Assembly (NCBI GenBank): GCA_902167325.1
Contig: LR632930.1
Span: forward strand, 2,852,001 to 2,916,000
Length of the DNA: 64,000 bases
From: Chitinophaga pinensis
GTDB lineage: Bacteria > Bacteroidota > Bacteroidia > Chitinophagales > Chitinophagaceae
Direction: 5' to 3'
Shown here: positions 42,414 through 51,401 of the stretch, piece after piece
Position numbering within the stretch: position 1 is the stretch's first letter
Layout: every line of letters starts with the position of its first letter
Position numbers and translations under genes: made by a program
The notes under the pieces: generated by a model
What the model saw: the letters and a program-made list of their open reading frames with translations, nothing else
Told to the model about the DNA's origin: nothing
Databases searched by the model: none

Positions 42414-43058
42414 ATGTTCACCTCCACCCTTAAGAACAGAAAAAAAAACATCCGCATCCCCGATGGCAATCCCTGTAAAGGCATGGTATTCATCCCGGAT
42501 ATCAGCGGATTTACGGAACTCGTCCGCAGTACCGACCTGGTGACAGGGCGGATCATTACCAGCGAACTGCTGTCTGTCATCATCCGGCATAACACACTGG
42601 ATATGGATATTGCAGAAATAGAAGGGGATGCGGTTTTCTTCTTTAAATGGTCTTCCATCCCCTCCGTGGATGCCTTGTACGAGCAGTTCGAAGTCATGAA
42701 ATCGGCATTCGACGCTAAAATCCGGGAGTTGCAGACCAGATATGGTCTGGAGCTGGGCCTTCACCTCAAAGCAGTGGCACATTACGGGGAAATGACCGGG
42801 TTTTCCATCGAGGGGTTCCATAAATTGTATGGGGAAGTGGTAGTGGAGGCACACCGCTTGTTGAAGAACGCTGTGCCGGCTCGCTCGTACCTGCTGGTAA
42901 CGGATGAGCTGATGGCGGCTGCCGGTACGGAAGAATCGGATGCTTTACTCCGGAAAGGCCATGCCAGCCCTTTGTGTGAATTCTATGAAGGGGTAAGGAA
43001 TCTCTGTTTCACCTATATCCTTTTTCCTTACCTCCAGCCCGCACCGGCACATGCTTGA
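42414..43058 (+). CDS. DUF2652 protein (nucleotide-cyclase-like fold)
   Basis: This 214-residue protein starts at MFTSTLKNRKKN; an earlier in-frame start would overlap the SDR gene. The core opens with FIPDISGFTELVRS, the DUF2652 hallmark, which resembles the start of class III nucleotide cyclase domains (an Asp followed by a hydrophobic-SGF turn). Then come ISELLSVIIRH, AEIEGDAVFFF (a cyclase-like EGD in place of the second metal Asp region) and YGEVVVEAHRLLKNAV. Cyclase activity is not established for this family and key substrate-binding residues cannot be confirmed here. It is downstream of an SDR and upstream of an AraC regulator; the link between these genes is unknown. Confidence 0.8.
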   Translation: MFTSTLKNRKKNIRIPDGNPCKGMVFIPDISGFTELVRSTDLVTGRIITSELLSVIIRHNTLDMDIAEIEGDAVFFFKWSSIPSVDALYEQFEVMKSAFDAKIRELQTRYGLELGLHLKAVAHYGEMTGFSIEGFHKLYGEVVVEAHRLLKNAVPARSYLLVTDELMAAAGTEESDALLRKGHASPLCEFYEGVRNLCFTYILFPYLQPAPAHA

Positions 43059-43142
43059 AAGATCTCCACACCTGGCAAGGGCAATGGGTCGGGGATAATG
43101 TGTAAATTGAATACCAGGTAGTGTTAACTAAAATTATTGCTA

Positions 43143-43955
43143 ATGGAATATCAGGCTAAATACATAACGGAAGATATCAAACTGTCGTGCTACCCCGACA
43201 GGTTCTTCAAATCGGACATCATGTTCGAGCATCATATGCTGATTTGGTTCATCTCAGGTGAAACGAAGATCGTTCAGGCGGATGGCACATATATGTTCCG
43301 GAAAGGGGATATTTTCCTGATACCCCGTAATCAGCTGGCCACGATCATCAACTATCCCAAAGATGGTTTGCCACATCAGACGGTGGTGATGCACCTTACT
43401 ACCGAATGGTTGCGGAGCTTCTATGAAAACCGCAACGTGAAGCCGGTGATGGCGGGAGAGCAGAAGATACGGCACTACAACAACCACCCGCTACTGCAAA
43501 GCTGCCTGTCGTCTTTGATACCCTATTTTGAAATGAAAGAACTGCCGGCAGACATTGCACAGCTCAAAATCACGGAAGCTGTCAGCATCCTGCGGTCTAT
43601 CGATCCCGGTATTGATGCCATGCTGATGAATTTCGAAGAGCCGGGGAAAATTAATCTTGCAGAGTATATGGAGAAGAACTTTATGTTCAATATGCCCCTC
43701 GAAAAATTCGGTTACCTCACCGGCAGGAGCCTGACTACATTCAAAAGAGATTTCAGGAAAGCATTTGATACCACCCCGCAAAAGTGGCTGACTCAAAAAA
43801 GGCTGGAGCTGGCGCATTACCAGTTTGTGGAGAAGAAGATGAAGCCTGTTGATGTTTGTTATGAAGTGGGTTTTGAGAACCTGTCGCATTTCTCTTTCGC
43901 GTTTAAAAAGCATTTTGGTTATGCGCCGACTGCCTTGCTGGCGGGAAGGGGGTAA
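43143..43955 (+). CDS. AraC family transcriptional regulator with cupin-like sensor
   Basis: This 270-residue protein starts at the ATG at 43143, rather than a TTG two codons upstream. The N-terminal part (about 1-130) is cupin-like (HHMLIWFISGETKIVQADGTYMFRKGDIFLIPRNQLATI). The C-terminal two-helix-turn-helix AraC domain spans about 165-268 (LAEYMEKNFMFNMPLEKFGYLTGRSLTTFKRDFRKAF, then PVDVCYEVGFENLSHFSFAFKKHFGYAPT). It is the last gene before locus D. Its likely targets are the preceding SDR/DUF2652 genes (inference). Confidence 0.92.
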   Translation: MEYQAKYITEDIKLSCYPDRFFKSDIMFEHHMLIWFISGETKIVQADGTYMFRKGDIFLIPRNQLATIINYPKDGLPHQTVVMHLTTEWLRSFYENRNVKPVMAGEQKIRHYNNHPLLQSCLSSLIPYFEMKELPADIAQLKITEAVSILRSIDPGIDAMLMNFEEPGKINLAEYMEKNFMFNMPLEKFGYLTGRSLTTFKRDFRKAFDTTPQKWLTQKRLELAHYQFVEKKMKPVDVCYEVGFENLSHFSFAFKKHFGYAPTALLAGRG

Positions 43956-44065
43956 CCCCATTCTTCCCCACGCTCCAAAAAAAAGAAATAAAAAAATCAA
44001 AAAAACCTAATAACTTGATCCGCACTTCATACTGATATTGTCGTCTGTCATATAAATCACTGCAA

Positions 44066-44641
44066 TTGGAAAATAAACGTTTGTCTGAAATATCCAAACG
44101 GATCGAAAACGACGATGAAAATGCTTTCAGGGAGATCTACGATCTGTTCTATTTCGACCTGACGGCCTTTTCCCGGCAGATCATTGCGGATGAGCCTGCC
44201 GCGGAAGACGTGGTGGAGAACGTCTTCATCCGCCTTTGGCAGAACCGCAAAACCCTTGGCAATATCAATAACCTTTCCGCATACCTCTATACTGCTACCA
44301 AATACGCCTCCATCAATCATCTGAAGTCCCGGAAGAACATCAGCGATGTATCTATCGATGAACTCGACGACCGGAGCCTCTATTCCTTCGCCACCCCGGA
44401 ATCGTCTATGATAGGGAAGGAGGAAGTCCTTACTATTGAAAAGGCCATCAACCAGTTGCCGCCCAAGTCGAAGCTCGTTTTCTACCTTGTGAAGGAAAAG
44501 GGGCTGAACTGCCGGGAAGTGGCCAAGATCCTCAATTCGTCTGTACGCACAGTGGAAACACAGCTCTATCATTCTCTCAAAAAGATCGCCGCCATTCTGG
44601 AAGAAAGCCAGGTGATCCTTCCGAGGCGCAGTAGCCGGTAA
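44066..44641 (+). CDS. ECF RNA polymerase sigma-70 factor, FecI type (locus D), TTG start
   Basis: This is a 191-residue sigma factor. There is no in-frame ATG near the N-terminus, and a stop lies 30 bases upstream in frame (44033-44035). The TTG at 44066 is therefore the only sensible start (read LENKRLSEISKRIEND with Met). Region 2 covers about 20-90 (FREIYDLFYFDLTAFSRQII, AEDVVENVFIRLWQNRKTL). Region 4 covers about 125-180 (LPPKSKLVFYLVKEKGLNCREVAKILNSSVRTVETQLYHSL). The C-terminus is basic (LPRRSSR). A strong intrinsic terminator separates it from fecR. Confidence 0.92.
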   Translation: MENKRLSEISKRIENDDENAFREIYDLFYFDLTAFSRQIIADEPAAEDVVENVFIRLWQNRKTLGNINNLSAYLYTATKYASINHLKSRKNISDVSIDELDDRSLYSFATPESSMIGKEEVLTIEKAINQLPPKSKLVFYLVKEKGLNCREVAKILNSSVRTVETQLYHSLKKIAAILEESQVILPRRSSR

Positions 44642-44689
44642 CCCGGTAAGCTTTCCTAAACTCAATACCACAGCCTGTTTCAATACTTT

Positions 44690-44714
44690 ATTCCGGATTT
44701 CCGGAATTTTTTTT
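44690..44714 (+). terminator. Intrinsic terminator between sigma and fecR of locus D
   Basis: A perfect 7-base-pair stem (ATTCCGG with CCGGAAT) and ATTT loop run straight into seven further T. It lies 49 bases after the sigma stop and 64 bases before the fecR start, so fecR and susCD need readthrough or a separate promoter. Confidence 0.85.
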
Positions 44715-44777
44715 GCGTACGACTACGTAAGTTGACCTGTTTGGTTGTCTTATAGGAGAAGAATTTATGATAAGTCC

Positions 44778-45866
44778 ATGCAAAGAAGCCGTTTAATTGA
44801 ATTGCTCGCAAAGAAGAAATCGGGGGGCATTTCGCTCAAAGAACAATTTGAGTTGTCTAAATGGCTGCAGGAGAATGAAGACGACCGGTATCTGGCCAGC
44901 CAGATAGATGAGCTGTTTGGCCTGGAATATGGTCCGGAGCGTACAGAAGACGAACGTAAGGGGAGCGAAAAAAGCTGGGACCGCATCATGAAAGCCATGC
45001 ATCCGGAAAGCAGTAAATTGCCTTCCCAGCCGGAGCAGCCGCGTATTTTTACCTGGCGCCGCTTCCTGTCGCTTTCGGTGGCTTCCGTTATATTGCTTTG
45101 CGTGGCGGGCACAGGATCTTACTATTGGCTTTCTGCAAGGAAAGAAGCCCGTACGAGCCAGAATATTGTAGGCACAGAGAAAGGGTCTCGGTCTAAACTG
45201 ACACTGCCCGACGGGTCGCGCGTATGGCTTAATGGCGACAGCAGAATTACCTATGGCGCCAGTTTCGGGAAGAACAACCGGGAACTGACCCTTACCGGCG
45301 AAGCCTATTTCGACGTGGTGAAGGATCCTAATCACCCCATGATCATCAAGACGGCAACCGTCACCATCAGGGTGCTGGGAACCACCTTCAACGTCAGGGC
45401 TTACCCCGACGAAAAAACGACCGCCACCACCCTCGTACAAGGCAAGGTGCAGGTGTCTGTCAATCACAAAAAAGAACTTAACTATGTACTGCTGCCCGAC
45501 GAAAAGCTGATAGTTCAAAACGAGTCAGGGCAGCCCGCAGCATTTCATGATAAGCATCCGAATGAAGAAGAGATACTCGAAAACATAACCAAAATCAAAA
45601 TAGTAAAAACTGACACGATTCCTTCTGAAGCACAATGGACCAGAAATAAACTGGTTTTTGCCAACCAGCCACTACACGAAGTTGCGAACATTTTGTCGCG
45701 GTGGTATGGTGTGGTAGTGATTGTGCAGGGGGGTGACGACATGATGGCCCGTAAATACACGGGTATATTTGAAAACCAAAATATTCAAAGCGTTATGGAA
45801 TCATTACAGGTCGCCGGCGGATTCACTTACAAAATGAAGAACGACACAATTTTGATAGCGCCTTAA
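44778..45866 (+). CDS. FecR family anti-sigma/sigma-regulator protein (locus D)
   Basis: This 362-residue protein starts at ATG 44778 (MQRSRLIELLAKKKSGG). A TTG 33 bases upstream in frame is less likely, although AGGAGA lies between. The cytoplasmic region spans about 1-95 and the transmembrane helix about 96-118 (FLSLSVASVILLCVAGTG). The FecR domain covers about 135-235 (LPDGSRVWLNGDSRITYG, LTGEAYFDVV, IRVLGTTFNVRAYP), and DUF4974 about 290-360 (LVFANQPLHEVANILSRWYGVVV). It is followed after 141 bases by susC. Confidence 0.93.
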   Translation: MQRSRLIELLAKKKSGGISLKEQFELSKWLQENEDDRYLASQIDELFGLEYGPERTEDERKGSEKSWDRIMKAMHPESSKLPSQPEQPRIFTWRRFLSLSVASVILLCVAGTGSYYWLSARKEARTSQNIVGTEKGSRSKLTLPDGSRVWLNGDSRITYGASFGKNNRELTLTGEAYFDVVKDPNHPMIIKTATVTIRVLGTTFNVRAYPDEKTTATTLVQGKVQVSVNHKKELNYVLLPDEKLIVQNESGQPAAFHDKHPNEEEILENITKIKIVKTDTIPSEAQWTRNKLVFANQPLHEVANILSRWYGVVVIVQGGDDMMARKYTGIFENQNIQSVMESLQVAGGFTYKMKNDTILIAP

Positions 45867-45925
45867 AACCAAAATTTACATTGCATATGATAAGTTAACG
45901 TACCCTGATTTTAAACCGGATCAGA

Positions 45926-45943
45926 AGGGCCCCCACGTGCCCT
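45926..45943 (+). promoter_or_regulatory. Stem-loop between fecR and susC of locus D
   Basis: AGGGC and GCCCT pair around an 8-base loop containing CACGTG bases. The stem is only 5 base pairs, the weakest of the five loci together with that of locus B. Confidence 0.3.
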
Positions 45944-46007
45944 GATGTAAACAATGGACACTCTTCGGCCGTGCAATGCGGTTGATTCTCAATTGAATTC
46001 TTAAGTT

Positions 46008-49000
46008 ATGACGAACACGTACTGCTATAGCCGAGGCTATATGTTTAAGCACTTTGTTGCCATGAAAATTGTATTATTCCTTGTACTTCTTACCGGATCT
46101 TCCCTGATGGCGAACGACCTTGCAGGGCAAGACCGGATCACCCTGAACTTCAGCCGTGCGCCTATCGAAAGCGTGCTGCGAAACATTCAGGCGCAAAGCA
46201 GGTATTCCTTCGTGTATCAGTCCGAAGTAATACCGCCGGGAATTAAGATTAACATCATTACCAAAGATGCCTCTATCGACACTGTGATGGCGCAGATGTT
46301 CCGCAACACGCCCCTTTATTACAAGAAGATGGAGAACAACATCATCATCATCCTGAACCGCCAGCAGCCGGAATCCCGCCCGGAGCTGCCGCCCGTTACC
46401 GTGAGAGGTGCGGTGAAAGACAAGGCAGGTGGCATGATGCCGCATGTGTCCGTCTACGTCAAAGGCACCCAGCATGGTACAATGACCAATCTAAAAGGGG
46501 AGTTTGAGCTGGCGGCTAACCTGTACGACAGCCTCGTTTTCTCATTTGTGGGATACAAGCAGCAGACGATCTTCGTTGCCGACTCCCGGCCCATTATCAT
46601 CGTCCTCGAAGCACAGGAGGGGAGTTTGAACGAAGTAGCCGTAGTAGGCTTCTCCCGTCAGAAGAAATCCAGTATGGTAGCTTCCGTAACTACCATTAAA
46701 CCCGGTGAGCTGCGCATCCCCAGCAGCAACCTCACCAATGCCCTCGCCGGCCGCCTGGCAGGTGTTGTAGCCTACCAGCGAAGCGGGGAGCCAGGTTCTG
46801 ATAATGCCTCATTCTTCATACGGGGCATTACCTCATTCGGCGCCTCCGCCAAGAAAGACCCCCTCATCCTCATCGATGGTATCGAGCTTAACACCAGTGA
46901 CCTTTCCCGCCTCAACCCTGACGATATCGCCAGCTTCAGCATCATGAAGGATGCACTGGCAACCGCCCTTTACGGTGCGCGTGGTGCCAACGGCGTAATC
47001 CTCGTTACTACCAAAGAAGGGAAGGAAGGTAAAATGAACGTGGACCTGCGCTTCGATAACTCTTTCTCCATGCCTACCCGCAGGATGAAAGTAGCCGATC
47101 CCGTAACGTTCATGAAAATGCATAACGAAGCGGTGAAAACACGTAACCCCAGCGGCGAAACCCTCTACACCGACGAAAAGATCACCTTCACCGAAATGGG
47201 TAAGCACTCGGATATTTATCCTGCTACTGATTGGAATGAGGCCATGTTTAAGGACTATGCCGTAAACAACCGCATCAACCTCAGCTTTACCGGTGGCGGT
47301 ACGGTAGCACGTTATTACGTAGCCGGTTCCGTTACCAAAGATCAGGGCAACATGCGGGTGGATAAAAAGAATGATTTCAACTCCAATATCAACTTATACA
47401 AATACAATATCCGCTCTAACGTAAACATCAACCTGACGAAGACGACTGAAATGTCTACCCGCTTTGTGGCGAACTTTGATGATTACACCGGTCCGATAGA
47501 CGGCGGTTCCGCCATGTACCGGAAAGTGATGCAGGCAAACCCCGTCCGGTTCAAGCCTTACTACGAGCCGGATTCTGCTTACGCTTACGCCCGGCACATA
47601 CTGTTCGGTAACTTCGAAACTGCCAACTACCTGAACCCTTATGCAGAGGCGCTGCGTGGTTACCGCGATTACAGCCGGAGCAATATGCTCACCACAGTAG
47701 AGCTGAAGCAGAACCTGGATCAATTCGTGAAAGGACTCATGCTGCGCGCATTGGTGAACTTCGACCGCCGGTCGGAATACGCCATCTCCCGCGCTTACGT
47801 TCCTTTTTACTACGGTGTATCCGCATTCGATCTGAAGGATGATTCTTACCGCCTCGTGCGCCTGAACCCTACAGAAGGTGAAGAAACGCTGGACTACGAC
47901 TTTAACAATACCTCCCGCACCGTTGCCAACAGTTATTACTTTGAAGGCGCGAGCCAGTATAACAATAACTTCGGGAAGAACAGCGTGAGCGGCTTGTTGG
48001 TGTTTACCGCCCGCCAGTTTAAGCAAGGTGCCCCCAATACCATCCAGATGTCGCTCCCTACGCGCAACGTGAGCCTTTCGGGTCGTTTCTCTTATAATTA
48101 CGATTCCCGTTACCTCGCTGAGTTCGCATTCGGATACAACGCTTCCGAGCGCTTTTCGAAGAATAACCGCTGGGGCTTTTTCCCCTCCTTCGGCTTGGGT
48201 TGGGTAGTTTCCAACGAGCCTTTCTTTGAGGGGCTTACATCTACCTTCCGCCAGTTAAAAGTACGCGGCTCCTATGGTGTGGCGGGTAATGAAGCGATTG
48301 GCAGTGCGAATGAACGTTTCTTCTACCTGTCAGAAGTAGACCTCAAAGCACCGTATGCAGTGAACTGGGGTATCAATATGAACCAGAACCCCGGTGGTAT
48401 TGATGTAAGGCGTTATGCCAACGATCAGGTGGGATGGGAGCGCTCTTACAAATCCAACCTCGTGCTGGAGTTCAACCTCGTTAACGGCCTTTCGTCCATT
48501 ATAGAAGTATACAAAGAAACAAGAAAGAACATCCTGCAGGACAGGATCATCCCTGCCACCACTGGTATCATTCCATCCGTAAAAGCTAACCTCGGTGAAG
48601 CGGAAGGCAAGGGTATCGATATTGAACTGAACTACGATAAAAGGATCGGCAGGAACCTGCAACTGACCGGCCGTGGTACTTTCACCTACAGCACCAGCCG
48701 TGTCATCAAATGGGAAGAACCTGATTATGGTCAGAACTACTGGTTATCCCGCGTGGGCAGAAGCCTTGGGCAATCATGGGGGCTTGTTGCAGAAAGATTG
48801 TTCGTAGACGATGGTGAAGTGAAGAACTCACCCAAACAGGAATTCGGTGAATACATGGGTGGCGACATTAAGTACCGCGACATTAACCGCGATGGTAAGA
48901 TCGACCAGCTCGATTACGTGCCCATTGGTCACCCCACCACACCAGAAATCATCTATGGCTTCGGTTTATCTGCAGCCTGGAAACAATTCGATGTTAACTT

Positions 49001-49445
49001 CTTCTTCCAGGGCCTGGGCCGTGAATCTTTCTGGATCAACCAGGATAACATGACGCCGTTCATCGACGGAGATGGTGGAGATGGTAAAGTAGGGCAGAAT
49101 GCGGTTACACAGGTGATCGCAGATAACTACTGGTCAGAGTCTAACCGTAACCCATACGCTTTCTGGCCCCGGCTGGCCAATTACCGGGTGGAAAACAACC
49201 GGCAGAACAGCACCTGGTTTATGCAGAACGGTGCCTTCCTTCGCCTTAAATCAGTGGATATCGGATATACCTTGCCCCGTGAATGGCTGAAGCGTTATAA
49301 AGTGAGTAACCTGCGGATCTACGCCAGCGGTTCCAACCTTGCGATATGGAGCGCCTTTAAGCTCTGGGATGCCGAGATGGCTGGCTCCGGGTTCGATTAC
49401 CCGCTGCAGAAAGTGTATAACATAGGTTTTAACATTGGCCTGTAA
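46008..49445 (+). CDS. SusC/RagA family TonB-dependent receptor with STN domain (locus D)
   Basis: This 1145-residue receptor has a signal with hydrophobic core about 20-34 (MKIVLFLVLLTGSSLMAND). STN spans about 43-116 and the carboxypeptidase-regulatory-like domain about 129-202 (VSVYVKGTQHGTMTNLKGEFEL). EVAVVGFSRQ is near 209. The plug carries DIASFSIMKDALATALYGARGANGV. The barrel ends YNIGFNIGL. Met1, Met12 or Met19 are possible starts; Met1 is kept, since a long N-terminal stretch before the hydrophobic core is common in this group. susD starts 10 bases after its stop. Confidence 0.95.
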   Translation: MTNTYCYSRGYMFKHFVAMKIVLFLVLLTGSSLMANDLAGQDRITLNFSRAPIESVLRNIQAQSRYSFVYQSEVIPPGIKINIITKDASIDTVMAQMFRNTPLYYKKMENNIIIILNRQQPESRPELPPVTVRGAVKDKAGGMMPHVSVYVKGTQHGTMTNLKGEFELAANLYDSLVFSFVGYKQQTIFVADSRPIIIVLEAQEGSLNEVAVVGFSRQKKSSMVASVTTIKPGELRIPSSNLTNALAGRLAGVVAYQRSGEPGSDNASFFIRGITSFGASAKKDPLILIDGIELNTSDLSRLNPDDIASFSIMKDALATALYGARGANGVILVTTKEGKEGKMNVDLRFDNSFSMPTRRMKVADPVTFMKMHNEAVKTRNPSGETLYTDEKITFTEMGKHSDIYPATDWNEAMFKDYAVNNRINLSFTGGGTVARYYVAGSVTKDQGNMRVDKKNDFNSNINLYKYNIRSNVNINLTKTTEMSTRFVANFDDYTGPIDGGSAMYRKVMQANPVRFKPYYEPDSAYAYARHILFGNFETANYLNPYAEALRGYRDYSRSNMLTTVELKQNLDQFVKGLMLRALVNFDRRSEYAISRAYVPFYYGVSAFDLKDDSYRLVRLNPTEGEETLDYDFNNTSRTVANSYYFEGASQYNNNFGKNSVSGLLVFTARQFKQGAPNTIQMSLPTRNVSLSGRFSYNYDSRYLAEFAFGYNASERFSKNNRWGFFPSFGLGWVVSNEPFFEGLTSTFRQLKVRGSYGVAGNEAIGSANERFFYLSEVDLKAPYAVNWGINMNQNPGGIDVRRYANDQVGWERSYKSNLVLEFNLVNGLSSIIEVYKETRKNILQDRIIPATTGIIPSVKANLGEAEGKGIDIELNYDKRIGRNLQLTGRGTFTYSTSRVIKWEEPDYGQNYWLSRVGRSLGQSWGLVAERLFVDDGEVKNSPKQEFGEYMGGDIKYRDINRDGKIDQLDYVPIGHPTTPEIIYGFGLSAAWKQFDVNFFFQGLGRESFWINQDNMTPFIDGDGGDGKVGQNAVTQVIADNYWSESNRNPYAFWPRLANYRVENNRQNSTWFMQNGAFLRLKSVDIGYTLPREWLKRYKVSNLRIYASGSNLAIWSAFKLWDAEMAGSGFDYPLQKVYNIGFNIGL

Positions 49446-49455
49446 AAGAATCAAC

Positions 49456-51384
49456 ATGAAGAAAGTATTTATTAAGATAGCTGTGCTTTGCAGCGTTTTG
49501 ACAGGAGCGGTTTCCTGCAACAAATATCTCGATGTTGTACCCGATAACATTCCTACCATCGATGACGCTTTTTCGGACCGGTATAACGCCATGAAGTTCC
49601 TTGCCACCTGCTATTGGGGTATCCCTAAATCAGCAGGCTGGAACGAAAACCCCGCTATGCTGGGTGCATTGGAGCTGGTCTTCAACCGCGACCGCCGCAC
49701 AGAGGGTGGCATGCAGTACGCACTTGGGCAGAACAGCGCCGTGCTGGCCATCACCAATTACTGGTCTTCCAAAGGCTCCATGGTGCGCTCGTTGTATGCA
49801 GGCATGCGTGATTGCAATACCTTCCTCGAAAACATCGACGGCGTTAAGGATATTAACCGATACGAGAAAGACCGTATGAAGGCGGAAGTAAAGCTGATCA
49901 AGGCTTATCTGAACTTTTACCTGATACAGTATTACGGTCCTATTACTCCACTGAAGAAGAATACCTCACTTACCGAATCTACCGCAGGTATCCGCGCCTA
50001 CCGTGAAAAGATCGACGACTGTTTCGGATACGTGCTGGAGCTGATCGACGAAGTGATTAAATCGGATGCGCTGCCGCTTAACATTGAAGGTAAAAGCACC
50101 GAACTGGGCAGGTTCTCCCGCCCTGTGGCTTATTTCCTCAAAGCGAAGGTACTCACATACTGGGCCAGCCCTCTCTTTAATGGCAACAGCGATTATAGCG
50201 GATTTAAAAATCACGAAGGCCAGCCCTTCTTTAACCAGCAGTTCGTAGCATCCCGGTGGGATAGTGCTGCTGCTGCCTGCAAAGCTGCGATCGATGTGTG
50301 CATCGCCGCGGGCCACCGGCTGTATGTGACGGGAGATTACAAGTCAGTGAACAGCAAGCCGACCTCCGATACTACGCTGCTGATCAATACCCTCCGCAGT
50401 GCGGTTACCCAACGCTGGAACCCGGAGATCATCTGGGCCAACTCTTCCTATCCCGCTAACTGGAACTATCAGATCACTGCACTGGCGCGGATGGAACCCG
50501 GTACATCCACTCCCTCCGGCAATACAGGGATCTTGAGTGTGCCTTTATCTACCGTGGAACAGTTTTATACAGGTAATGGCGTACCCATCAATGAAGACGT
50601 GTCGTACCCATACGCAAACCGCTATAACATCCGTACGGGTGATGCCGCGCACAACCTGTTCATCGCTAATGGTGAAAAAACCGCGTCCCTCAATTTCGAC
50701 AGAGAGATCCGTTTTTATTCTTCCTTAGGCTTCGACAGGGGGCGCTGGTATGGAAATACCTACATGCAGATCAATGAAAATGCGCTGCCTTTCCCCAAGA
50801 ACCGTTTCGGTGAGTATTCCTCCGTTTTCAACCCCGGCGAGTATAACGCCACCGGTTACTGGCCCAAGAAGCTGGTTTCCATGAACACCACCTGGCGCGA
50901 TCCTAACAGCGTTTCGGAAGAAAGCTACCCCTATCCGGAAATGCGTTTTGCGGATCTGCTGCTCCTCTGTGCAGAAGCGTTGAACGAATCGAAAGCCGCT
51001 CCTGACGACGAGGTATATAAATACATCGATTCCGTAAGGGCACGTGCAGGTCTGAAAGGTGTACTGGAAAGCTGGTCGCAGTACTCTAACCAGCCGTCTA
51101 AACCGCTGTCGAAAGAAGGCATGCGCCAGATCATTCAGCAGGAAAGAAAAATAGAACTGGCTGCCGAAGGCGTGTATATGTGGGACAGCAATCGCTGGAA
51201 AACCGCTATGCGGGAGCGTAACCGCCCCATTCAGGGATGGAACATCAACGGGAGAGAAGCGGAAGAATATTATTCCGTAACCACGATATATTTCCAGCGG
51301 TTCACCTACAGGGATTATTTCTCGCCCATTCCGCAAACAGAACTGATTAATAATCCTCTCCTCGTTCAAAACCCCGGTTGGTAA
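49456..51384 (+). CDS. SusD/RagB family outer-membrane lipoprotein (locus D)
   Basis: This 642-residue protein starts at ATG 49456; the TTG 21 bases upstream overlaps susC. The signal ends LTGAVSC (Cys21), then NKYLDVVPDNIPTIDDAF. Typical parts are KAEVKLIKAYLNFYLIQYYGPI, MRFADLLLLCAEALNESKAAPDD and QERKIELAAEGVYMWDSNRWKTA. It is clearly longer than the SusD proteins of loci A and B (502 and 487), which suggests extra surface loops and perhaps a larger ligand. Two discoidin-like lipoprotein genes follow. Confidence 0.95.
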   Translation: MKKVFIKIAVLCSVLTGAVSCNKYLDVVPDNIPTIDDAFSDRYNAMKFLATCYWGIPKSAGWNENPAMLGALELVFNRDRRTEGGMQYALGQNSAVLAITNYWSSKGSMVRSLYAGMRDCNTFLENIDGVKDINRYEKDRMKAEVKLIKAYLNFYLIQYYGPITPLKKNTSLTESTAGIRAYREKIDDCFGYVLELIDEVIKSDALPLNIEGKSTELGRFSRPVAYFLKAKVLTYWASPLFNGNSDYSGFKNHEGQPFFNQQFVASRWDSAAAACKAAIDVCIAAGHRLYVTGDYKSVNSKPTSDTTLLINTLRSAVTQRWNPEIIWANSSYPANWNYQITALARMEPGTSTPSGNTGILSVPLSTVEQFYTGNGVPINEDVSYPYANRYNIRTGDAAHNLFIANGEKTASLNFDREIRFYSSLGFDRGRWYGNTYMQINENALPFPKNRFGEYSSVFNPGEYNATGYWPKKLVSMNTTWRDPNSVSEESYPYPEMRFADLLLLCAEALNESKAAPDDEVYKYIDSVRARAGLKGVLESWSQYSNQPSKPLSKEGMRQIIQQERKIELAAEGVYMWDSNRWKTAMRERNRPIQGWNINGREAEEYYSVTTIYFQRFTYRDYFSPIPQTELINNPLLVQNPGW

Positions 51385-51401
51385 GGTCTAAATAACAGGT
51401 T

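Noticed and set aside
44057..44683. A 208-codon minus-strand frame opposite the locus D sigma gene
   Set aside because: Shadow; the plus-strand sigma regions 2 and 4 are clear and the opposite frame has no features.
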